Below, one piece after another: positions 43,064-50,427 of a DNA stretch of 64,000 bases. Location of the stretch: contig JAWKNO010000001.1 of the NCBI GenBank assembly GCA_041391665.1, forward strand, positions 1,364,001 to 1,428,000, written 5' to 3'. Each line of letters starts with the position of its first letter. Position 1 is the first letter of the stretch. This stretch comes from Bacteroidia bacterium. Its GTDB lineage: Bacteria > Bacteroidota > Bacteroidia > J057. Under the pieces are notes generated by a model. It was not told where the DNA came from, did no database searches, and saw only the letters and a list, made by a program, of their open reading frames with translations. The position numbers and the translations under genes are program-made.

Positions 43064-43291
43064 ATGGTAGAATTTAAAATACAGCTCGAGGAAAGCATTG
43101 TCCAGACTTTTGGCTATAAAGAAGTAGAAAAATATTTACAGGACTTTGTAAAAACAATGTTGTTGAAAGCAGCAGCACAGGATATTCTGGAGGATTTGAA
43201 AACAATAGACCTCCAAAATGACAAAGAATGGCAGGCAGCCCGGCACCTTGCGTGGCAGCAGGAGAGCCATAAATATATTATTGCGAGATGA
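43064..43291 (+). CDS. Antitoxin-like protein of a disrupted PIN module
   Basis: This 75-residue helical protein (VEFKIQLEESIVQTFGYKEV) overlaps the following PIN gene by 4 bp in the standard antitoxin-toxin order. No DNA-binding domain is recognised. Because the toxin gene is broken, it may be an orphan antitoxin. Confidence 0.65.
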   Translation: MVEFKIQLEESIVQTFGYKEVEKYLQDFVKTMLLKAAAQDILEDLKTIDLQNDKEWQAARHLAWQQESHKYIIAR

Positions 43292-43453
43292 TCGATTTTG
43301 TCATTGATGCTAATGTTTTAATAAGTATTCTCCTAAGTGGAAAAGCTGGTTATAGGCCTATTTTGTCATTTAATAATTTTATCCTTCCTGATTTTGCCCT
43401 TATAGAAATTGAGAAGTATAGGGATATTTTGAGGAGTAAAACTAAAATGTCGC
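43288..43453 (+). pseudogene. PIN-domain toxin, truncated by insertion
   Basis: The first 55 codons (MIDFVIDANVLISILLSGK, FILPDFALIEIEKYRDIL) are the N-terminal half of a PIN nuclease with its first acidic residue and glutamate. Similarity stops near 43446-43453, where non-coding repeat-rich DNA begins; the frame runs on to 43521 with unrelated residues. The rest of the toxin is not found downstream, so it is inactivated. Confidence 0.8.
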
Positions 43454-43813
43454 ATCTGGGGTCTTGGAAGTCTTCCGCCGGATGTTCGAAACCAGGGATC
43501 TTTCTTACTCACGCGCGCTAAGGCGCAAAACCCCGGGCAAACTAGAGGGGCGACCATTGAGGCTACAAATCGAAGATGCCTTAGGTACATTTGACCTCTC
43601 CGAGGTCTTGCCTGACGGCAACCCCCGGCATAAATACCTTTCTTTTCGTTTTTCCGGCGAAGCCGAGACTTCGGAGAAGTCAAATGTTTGTAGCCGAACG
43701 GCGTCCTCTTTTTTATTTTCTTTCTTGTTACGCGCCGCAGCGCGCAGCGATACTTTTTGAAGACTTTTTGCGAACACTTTGATGAGATAAGCCTTCTCTT
43801 TAACCCTTTCAAA
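43447..43813. other. Repeat-rich insertion interrupting the PIN gene
   Basis: About 370 bp without a credible gene. It has a GC-rich palindromic zone in the middle (43587-43687) and GGCTACAAA (43561-43569) mirrored by TTTGTAGCC (43687-43695). CGCGCCGCAGCGCGCAGCG near 43733 is another hairpin-prone stretch. The composition and nested inverted repeats suggest a non-autonomous mobile or REP-type element with its flanks; no transposase is present. Confidence 0.5.
43587..43687. repeat. REP-like element with mirrored ends
   Basis: ACATTTGACCTCTCCGAGGT (43587-43606) is matched inversely by ACTTCGGAGAAGTCAAATGT (43668-43687) at 18 of 20 positions. Each end is itself a small hairpin (GACCTC-TCC-GAGGTC and GACTTC-TCC-GAAGTC), and CGGCGAAGCCG adds a third. 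This two-ended form resembles paired REP elements. Confidence 0.65.
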
Positions 43814-44284
43814 TACCCCCGAAAAACACTTAACTTCACACCTGAAAACCAACACATCCAACCATGAGTGAAATCGTCATATACAAAACCCCCGACAGGA
43901 AAACCGAAGTAGAAGTTCAGTTTGATGGAGATACCGTGTGGCTGACACAGGTTCAAATGGCCGCGTTGTTTAATCAAACCAAACAGAACATCAGTTTGCA
44001 CATCAATAACTGCTTCAAAGAAAAGGAGTTAAGCAAAAAAGCAACTGTCAAGGAATCCTTGACGGTTCAAGCTGAAGGCAAACGGCAGGTAAAACGTAAG
44101 CTGGAATACTACAATTTGGATGTGATTATTTCGGTCGGATACAGAGTAAAGTCAGTACGCGGCACCCAATTTCGGCAGTGGGCAACCCAGCGGCTCAAAG
44201 ATTACCTGGTGCAGGGTTACGCCATCAACGAAAAACGCCTGGCAGAAAAACAACAACAGGTGGAATATCTGAAAACCGGCATCC
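43814..44284. repeat. Intact copy of the RhuM gene head
   Basis: It contains both blocks (43814-43904, 44158-44284) found in the truncated copy at 42708-42987, with 253 bp between them instead of 62. Confidence 0.85.
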
Positions 44285-44850
44285 GGATACTCAGCCGCGC
44301 GATTACCCAACAGGCAACCGAAGAAGACAGCCAAGTGTTGCAAATCTTTGCCAAAGGGCTGGAATTGCTGGACGATTACGATCACGAACAACTGGATGCT
44401 AAAGGTAAAACCCAACGCCAGACCGCGTACCCCGAGGTGCAGGAGTATTTGGAATTGATAGCCAATATGAAGTCGGATTTTGCCTCTGATGTTTTTGCAA
44501 AACCAAAAGATATGGGTTTTGAAAGTTCGGTAAAACAGATAGAGCAAAGTTTTGACGGCAAAGATCTCTATGAGACCATTGAAGAAAAGGCCGCCACATT
44601 GCTATATCTGATTGTCAAAAATCACTCATTTGTAGATGGCAATAAACGCATAGCTGCTGCCTGCTTTTTGTATTTTCTGGAAAAAAACAAGATGCTTTAT
44701 GCTGATACCACCCCGATCATCAGCAATGATACTTTAGCTGCATTGACCTTGTTTGTAGCCACCAGCAAACCCGAAGAAATAGAAACAGTGAAACGGTTAG
44801 TGATCAGCATTTTAAACCGAAGCACCTCACCCCCACACAATCACCCTTAG
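43864..44850 (+). CDS. RhuM-Fic/DOC fusion protein
   Basis: This 328-residue protein has an N-terminal RhuM domain (about 1-150: FDGDTVWLTQVQMAALF, YYNLDVIISVGYRV, RQWATQRLKDYLVQGYAINE) and a C-terminal Fic/DOC domain. The Fic motif HSFVDGNKR is at about 255-263, complete for AMP or phosphate transfer. Such proteins are toxin-like in defence loci. The last seven residues (SPPHNHP) are encoded by a copy of the NRAMP gene tail read on the other strand (44829-44879), so the C-terminus was rewritten at that junction. Confidence 0.88.
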   Translation: MSEIVIYKTPDRKTEVEVQFDGDTVWLTQVQMAALFNQTKQNISLHINNCFKEKELSKKATVKESLTVQAEGKRQVKRKLEYYNLDVIISVGYRVKSVRGTQFRQWATQRLKDYLVQGYAINEKRLAEKQQQVEYLKTGIRILSRAITQQATEEDSQVLQIFAKGLELLDDYDHEQLDAKGKTQRQTAYPEVQEYLELIANMKSDFASDVFAKPKDMGFESSVKQIEQSFDGKDLYETIEEKAATLLYLIVKNHSFVDGNKRIAAACFLYFLEKNKMLYADTTPIISNDTLAALTLFVATSKPEEIETVKRLVISILNRSTSPPHNHP

Positions 44851-44879
44851 ATTATTCGCCGCCAGAATTGCCAGGATCA
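44829..44879. repeat. Distal copy of the NRAMP gene end
   Basis: These 51 bp are identical and in direct orientation to 45581-45631. On the minus strand they encode ILAILAANNLRVIVWG and then a TGA stop (TAA in the gene itself). It lies 70 bp past the DUF5615 toxin stop and overlaps the end of the convergent RhuM-Fic gene. Confidence 0.97.
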
Positions 44880-44949
44880 ACAGGGGTAACATGGTACATA
44901 TAGTCTGTGAATAAACGATTACTGTAAAATAATGAGGGACCGAATACAG

Positions 44950-45309
44950 TTACGATTTACTACTAATTACCACTTTGATTTCATCACGCGTTATTTCCAA
45001 CAATTGGGCTTCATCTATTTTACTGATAATAGTACCCCAATATTCTTCAAAAAACATATGCATCTCCCGAATCCGAATATTACCCAATCGTAAATGGATA
45101 ACTTTAACTGACGGATCCAACATACATCGGAAAAAGAAATCAGAGTCTCTGGAAATAATGATTAAGTTATTCTCTTTGGCATAATTCCAGATTAGTGTAT
45201 CACTCCAGTCAGGCCCTAAATCCAGTTGATGGATGAACTCCGGTCCCTGAAAATAGTTGAAAAACTTGGGCAGATTGATATCAATCAGAAACCGGTAAGG
45301 ATGACTCAT
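44950..45309 (-). CDS. DUF5615 PIN-like toxin
   Basis: This 119-residue member of the DUF5615/Mut7-C-like PIN family carries FLIDINLPKFF with the first aspartate, the ANNLIIISRDSDFF-type motif (here ENNLIIISRDSDFF), and KVIHLRLGNIRIREM. These small nucleases pair with DUF433 antitoxins. Its ATG shares one base with the antitoxin stop (TAATG). Confidence 0.9.
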   Translation of the reverse strand: MSHPYRFLIDINLPKFFNYFQGPEFIHQLDLGPDWSDTLIWNYAKENNLIIISRDSDFFFRCMLDPSVKVIHLRLGNIRIREMHMFFEEYWGTIISKIDEAQLLEITRDEIKVVISSKS

Positions 45310-45536
45310 TACCCAGCGAGTTTATAGACAATTGCCTCTCGATCTACCGCCTGTGCCGCAAAAGCCAGGCATGCATATATATCTTCTTCATTCAGAAATG
45401 GGTATGCTGTCAGGATATCCGCAGCACTGTCTCCTGCGGCCAAATGTTCCAATATTGAGCGGACGGTAATGCGTAATCCACGGATAGTTGGTTTTCCGTT
45501 ACAAAGATCGGGATGTATGGTAATGAGTTTCTGCAT
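45309..45536 (-). CDS. DUF433 antitoxin
   Basis: This 75-residue HTH-type antitoxin carries the family pattern ITIHPDLCNGKPTIRGLRIT, the helix DSAADILTAYPFL, and NEEDIYACLAFAAQ. It neutralises the DUF5615 nuclease and probably regulates the pair. It begins 42 bp after the stop of the NRAMP gene in the same direction, within the duplicated tail arrangement. Confidence 0.92.
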   Translation of the reverse strand: MQKLITIHPDLCNGKPTIRGLRITVRSILEHLAAGDSAADILTAYPFLNEEDIYACLAFAAQAVDREAIVYKLAG

Positions 45537-45578
45537 ACAAACTTAGGTTTTGTTAAAGATAGCGATTTCTTTTGAAAT

Positions 45579-46790
45579 TTACCCCCACACAATCACCCTT
45601 AGATTATTCGCCGCCAGAATTGCCAGGATCAGTAAACCGATGGCGCCCAGAATGTTTTGCGTGCGGCTGTTGGCCAATTCTCCCATGACCTGCTTCTTGT
45701 TGGCGATAAGGAAAATGACCAGCCCGATCATCGGCGCCAGATAAATCGTGACCGCCTGGGCAAATACAATCATCTCCAATGGCAGTCGCCCAAAAATCAG
45801 CGCCGTCGCCGCTCCCATTACAATCACTACGGTGATGCATATCCGCACCCCGGGCCGGTGAAATCCCTCTTTTATGCCGAGGGTTTCGGCGAGGATCGAA
45901 CCGCCAATCGTCGCATTGCCCAGCAAAGATGAAAAAGATGCGCCGAAAAGGCCAAACATAAACACTACTTTGGTAAAACTTCCAAACAGGGGTTCGAGTG
46001 CCCTGCCCATATCCGTGGCTGTTTTGACTTCGATTCCCTGTGGCTGCAAAACCGCGCCCGCCGCCGCCATGACCATGATACTGATAAGCCCGAGAATGAT
46101 AATCCCGGTCAATGCTTCCCCTGTCGCCGTCTTTTTCTGCGAAATATCCCAGCCTTTTGCCCGCACCAGATACGACTGGTAAAACGCGCCCACAATCGAA
46201 AAACTGGAAGCCGTAATTGCCGCTACCAGCAAAACCGATCCCTCCGGCAGTCGCGGTACAAATAGCCCGTGCAACATTTCTCCTACCGCGGGTTGCGCCA
46301 CAAAAACCGTAATCAGGAAAGCCAGCAGCATGGTTCCCACCAGAAATATCATCACTTTCTCCAGCACTTTATAAAACCCGGGGAAAAACAGCAGTCCGAT
46401 CGCCAGGGCAGAAAAAGCGAGTACAAAAGGAGTGGCAGAGGTGTGAAACAATTCGCCAAAAGCTATGCCCGCGCCGATAGAATTTCCCGCCTGAAAAGCT
46501 GCCGTAACGAGAAATGTGCCGATGCCGGTGAGAATGGCCACCCACCTGCCGTAATGTTCAGTTGCCAGGCTGATCAGGCTTTGCTGGGAAGCCAGGCCAA
46601 TCCGGGCAGACATCTGGGTAAAAACCGACATAAAAACCAGTGCCAGCGGGATCACCCACAGCAATTGATAACCAAATCCGGCACCCAGCTTTGAGGCAAC
46701 GGTAAGGCTCCCCGGCCCAAAGACCAGCGCGGCGGTGATGATACCCGGCCCGAGGTTACGCAGGAGTTGTAAGAAGCTGAATCTTTGCAT
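45579..46790 (-). CDS. NRAMP family divalent metal transporter
   Basis: This 403-residue inner-membrane protein has about 11 helices of the LeuT-like fold. LGPGIITAALVFGPGSLTVA at the first helix is a variant of the NRAMP DPGN motif; the usual Asp-Pro-Gly-Asn is altered, so the metal choice (Mn, Fe, Mg or other) is uncertain. The sixth-helix region is VFMFGLFGASFSSLLGNA. Its final 17 codons are repeated past the adjoining DUF433/DUF5615 pair. Confidence 0.87.
   Translation of the reverse strand: MQRFSFLQLLRNLGPGIITAALVFGPGSLTVASKLGAGFGYQLLWVIPLALVFMSVFTQMSARIGLASQQSLISLATEHYGRWVAILTGIGTFLVTAAFQAGNSIGAGIAFGELFHTSATPFVLAFSALAIGLLFFPGFYKVLEKVMIFLVGTMLLAFLITVFVAQPAVGEMLHGLFVPRLPEGSVLLVAAITASSFSIVGAFYQSYLVRAKGWDISQKKTATGEALTGIIILGLISIMVMAAAGAVLQPQGIEVKTATDMGRALEPLFGSFTKVVFMFGLFGASFSSLLGNATIGGSILAETLGIKEGFHRPGVRICITVVIVMGAATALIFGRLPLEMIVFAQAVTIYLAPMIGLVIFLIANKKQVMGELANSRTQNILGAIGLLILAILAANNLRVIVWG
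45581..45631. repeat. Proximal copy: 3' end of the NRAMP gene
   Basis: It spans the end of the NRAMP coding region, the last shared base being the first base of the stop codon. Identical 51 bp occur at 44829-44879. Confidence 0.97.
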
Positions 46791-46905
46791 AGGGGAAGAT
46801 AGGCGGAAAAGTTGATTTCATTGTATCCTGTCTTATTTTCTCCGGATTAATACTTTTTCCCAGAGTTTCCATTACTTTAGGTTCAGAAATAATCGAAACC
46901 TAATT

Positions 46906-49900
46906 ATGGCTTATCTCTCTTTCGGCAATACCTGGTGGGGAAAACAGTGGCTTCAGTCCCTCGGGAATATTGATTATGAAAGCAGGCTTCCCCGTGGAAG
47001 GGCCTACGCCGGAAAAGGCGCCGTAGTCAGTATAAAACTCACCGAAAAAGGCATCGAAGCGAAGGTACAGGGCACAAGACCCAACCCCTATCAGGTGGAC
47101 ATAAAACTTACGCCCTTTTCGCCCAAAGAAAAAGCCACTCTCCTGAGCCTGATTACAGAAAACCCCTTTTTCCTCTCCCAACTCCTCAACCGCGAAGTAC
47201 CCGCCGAACTCCACGAGGCTTGTGAAAATGCAGATATTCACCTTTTTCCCCGCTCATGGAGAGATATGCATGGTAGTTGCTCCTGCCCCGACTGGGCGGT
47301 ACCCTGCAAACATATGGCTGCGGCCCTCTACCTCACCGCCAACGAAATCGATAAAAACCCTTTCTGGATTTTTGACCTCCGGGGTTTTGATATACTGAAA
47401 GGGCTGGCAGCTATCGGTTTTACCGGTTCGGAAAGCAAGGCCATTTCCATCCCCCGGGTGCCGGGGCTGATGGACATAAAAGAAGCAGTTCAGCCTGGGC
47501 AGTATGAATGGGATGAAGAACTATACCAACAAATTGACCTGGCCACAATTCCCGACTGCAAAGACCAGCTTCTCACCCTGCTGCGAAGAAAACCTGTCTT
47601 TTATCCGGAAGGCGATTTTTGGGAAGAATTACGGCTGGTATATAACAGAATTGCCAAATCGTTCAGGCAGATGGAAACATCAGCAGAAGCAGATGAAAAT
47701 ACCCTGCGGCAATTGGACAGAGTGGAGAATGTACACATTCTGACTGATCCCGATCTGGCACTTGACGCAGTGGAGATGGAAGACGCGGAGGGGAATACCA
47801 TTTTCGAATTTCAATACATAGAAGAACTGTTGCCCGTATTGGAGTCCATTCCTCCCTCGCGGTTGGAACTTCAATCTCCTGCACTCCGATATTTGCATCT
47901 GCTCACCCGCCTTGCACAGAAACTTGTACGACAGAGTGCATTTATCCCGCAATTGCTGGAGTCAGACAGCGGAGATTTTTTTGTGCGATGGCTGCCAGCG
48001 ATGATGAGCGAAGAAGTGGCCGGTATCTGCGAAAAAGTGCGCCGCCTTTGTCCGCCCGATTTTATCTCCTGTGATGAAGAAGCATTGGCTCCGATAGAAG
48101 AGGAATATTTCCAGATGCAGATTTCACTCTTTATCGATCACTATGTACACAACTGGTCAGATATACCCGAAAATCATGTTTCCCGCTTTCACCAGTTGTT
48201 TTTCAATTCGCTGCTTATCCCATTCCGCCAATTTGCCAACCGGGAGGCTCCGGGAGCCATTCACCTTTGGCTGGGCAGGTTTTATATTACACAAAAAAAT
48301 TATGTTCCGATACTAAACGTAACAGATACAGGCGCCGAATTTGAGGTAAATATCCTCGTGGAAAGCCGTCAGACTACACCGGAAGTGCCCGTCACGCTGG
48401 CCCATTTTCTGAGTGAAGACCAATACAAATCCCAGCGGGTCGAACTGCTGCGCGACCTCGCCATGCTGGCAGATCATTTTCCGCAGATCAGACAACTGGT
48501 AGCCAATGGAGGGATTACGCCGCTGCGGTTCAATTCGGAGGAATTTGTCGAAATCCTTCTCAAAACGATACCCGTCTTTCGCCTGATGGGAATCAGAATA
48601 TCGATGCCCCGCGAACTGCATCGGCTGATTCGCCCACAGTCTGCGCTTTTACTTGATCAGGGAGACGATGGAAAAGTAACCATAGGATCGGGGATTATCA
48701 GCCTGGATGAGATGCTGGTATTCAGGTGGCAGGTGGCCATCGGAGATGATAATATTTCGGTAGAGGAATTTCTCCGCATGACAAAACAAATGGCAGGAAT
48801 CGTCAAATGGAAAGAGCAGTACGTGTATTTTGACGAAAAAGAATTGCGCGTACTTTCCGAAAAACTGAAAAATCCGCCCGAACTCACCAGCCGCGACCTG
48901 CTTCAGGCAGCACTTATCGGCGAATACGCCGGAGGGAAAGTAACCCTCAGTGCTGCTGCGCAAAAAATATTCGACGAACTCCTGACGCCCAAACCCGTGC
49001 CATTGCCCGAAGGGTTGAAAGCCAGTCTCCGTCCCTATCAGCAGCGGGGATTTGAGTGGCTTTACAAAAATTCCCGGCTCGGTATGGGGTGCATTATCGC
49101 CGATGATATGGGCCTGGGCAAAACCATTCAGGTAATCACTACCCTGCTGAAATGGAAAGAAGAAGGCAGGCTCGAAACCCAGAAAGCATTGGTCATTGCC
49201 CCGACTTCCCTGCTCACCAACTGGGACCGCGAAGTCAAAAAATTTGCACCCAAACTGCATACCACGCTTTACCACGGCCCGCAGCGCAATCTTCATACGT
49301 TGAAGGAAGCCGATATTGCACTTACTACCTACGGCACGGCCCGCAGCGATATGGCCAAACTCCAGAAACAAAACTGGGCAGCCATTATCATCGATGAGGC
49401 GCAAAACATCAAAAACCCCGCAGCAGAGCAGACCAAAAGTATCAAAAAACTCCACGCCCCGGTGCGTATTGCCATGAGTGGTACACCGGTCGAAAACCGC
49501 CTTTCAGAATACTGGAGCCTGTTTGATTTTTCCAATAAAGGATACCTCGGCAGCCTCAACCAGTTTAAGGATTTGTACGCCCGTCCGATTGAAGTAGAAA
49601 AAGACCATCGCATATTGGATCGGTTTAAAAAAGTTACCGAGCCTTTCCTGCTGCGGAGGCTCAAAACAGACAAAACGATTATTCAGGATTTGCCCGACAA
49701 AATCGAACAGGACCAGTATAGCACACTTACTCCTAACCAGGCCGCACTCTACGAAGGCGTGCTCGATACACTCCTCCGCGATGTGGAAGGGCAGGAAGGA
49801 ATCGAAAGGCAGGGGCTGATTCTCAAGATGATTACGGCACTCAAACAAATCTGCAACCACCCGTGGCAGTTTCTCAAGTCCGGAGAGCGAAACCAGGATC

Positions 49901-50424
49901 TTTCGGGCAAAGCGCGGCTCCTGATAGATTTGTTGTCACCTATTCTGGAAAACGGGGAAAAGGCCTTGATTTTTACCCAGTACCGCGAGATGGGCGAATT
50001 GTTGTGCGAATTTATCGAAGAAAACTACGGGCAGCGGCCACCGTTTTTGCATGGCGGCGTGAGCCGGAAGGAAAGAGACTATATGGTTGACGCGTTTCAG
50101 AAGGACAGAAATACGCGAGTATTGCTGCTTTCACTCAAAGCCGGGGGCACAGGCCTGAACCTCACGGCGGCCAACCATGTGATCCACTACGACCTGTGGT
50201 GGAACCCTGCGGTGGAAGCGCAGGCCACCGACCGCGCATTCAGGATCGGACAGACCCGCCAGGTATTTGTGCATAGGTTTATCACCAAAGGTACATTCGA
50301 AGAGAAAATCAACCTTCTCATTCAGTCCAAAAAAGAACTGGCAGACCTGACGGTGGCAGCGGGAGAAAAATGGATTGGAGATTTATCTGATAAAGACCTT
50401 CGGAGGCTGGTGGAGATGGGATAA
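46906..50424 (+). CDS. SNF2-family ATPase with SWIM zinc finger
   Basis: This 1172-residue protein of the bacterial SNF2/RapA-like class has an N-terminal SWIM zinc finger CSCPDWAVPCKH (cysteines 125, 127, 134 and histidine 136). A long helical middle part follows. The two-lobed SF2 motor has ADDMGLGKT (about 732-740), IIIDEAQNIKN, and the second lobe GGTGLNLTAANHVIHYD and QATDRAFRIGQ. It likely moves along DNA or strips proteins from it. It converges with a second SNF2 gene, with only 3 bp between stops. Confidence 0.93.
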   Translation: MAYLSFGNTWWGKQWLQSLGNIDYESRLPRGRAYAGKGAVVSIKLTEKGIEAKVQGTRPNPYQVDIKLTPFSPKEKATLLSLITENPFFLSQLLNREVPAELHEACENADIHLFPRSWRDMHGSCSCPDWAVPCKHMAAALYLTANEIDKNPFWIFDLRGFDILKGLAAIGFTGSESKAISIPRVPGLMDIKEAVQPGQYEWDEELYQQIDLATIPDCKDQLLTLLRRKPVFYPEGDFWEELRLVYNRIAKSFRQMETSAEADENTLRQLDRVENVHILTDPDLALDAVEMEDAEGNTIFEFQYIEELLPVLESIPPSRLELQSPALRYLHLLTRLAQKLVRQSAFIPQLLESDSGDFFVRWLPAMMSEEVAGICEKVRRLCPPDFISCDEEALAPIEEEYFQMQISLFIDHYVHNWSDIPENHVSRFHQLFFNSLLIPFRQFANREAPGAIHLWLGRFYITQKNYVPILNVTDTGAEFEVNILVESRQTTPEVPVTLAHFLSEDQYKSQRVELLRDLAMLADHFPQIRQLVANGGITPLRFNSEEFVEILLKTIPVFRLMGIRISMPRELHRLIRPQSALLLDQGDDGKVTIGSGIISLDEMLVFRWQVAIGDDNISVEEFLRMTKQMAGIVKWKEQYVYFDEKELRVLSEKLKNPPELTSRDLLQAALIGEYAGGKVTLSAAAQKIFDELLTPKPVPLPEGLKASLRPYQQRGFEWLYKNSRLGMGCIIADDMGLGKTIQVITTLLKWKEEGRLETQKALVIAPTSLLTNWDREVKKFAPKLHTTLYHGPQRNLHTLKEADIALTTYGTARSDMAKLQKQNWAAIIIDEAQNIKNPAAEQTKSIKKLHAPVRIAMSGTPVENRLSEYWSLFDFSNKGYLGSLNQFKDLYARPIEVEKDHRILDRFKKVTEPFLLRRLKTDKTIIQDLPDKIEQDQYSTLTPNQAALYEGVLDTLLRDVEGQEGIERQGLILKMITALKQICNHPWQFLKSGERNQDLSGKARLLIDLLSPILENGEKALIFTQYREMGELLCEFIEENYGQRPPFLHGGVSRKERDYMVDAFQKDRNTRVLLLSLKAGGTGLNLTAANHVIHYDLWWNPAVEAQATDRAFRIGQTRQVFVHRFITKGTFEEKINLLIQSKKELADLTVAAGEKWIGDLSDKDLRRLVEMG

Positions 50425-50427
50425 AAA

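Noticed and set aside
43366..44001. A 211-codon minus-strand frame across the insertion
   Set aside because: It crosses the repeat element and the start of the RhuM gene; low-complexity basic residues and no family resemblance.
21619..45631. Integron cassette (attC) explanation for the TA modules
   Set aside because: The repeats are copies of different host gene ends, not imperfect palindromes with a common core, and no integrase is present.
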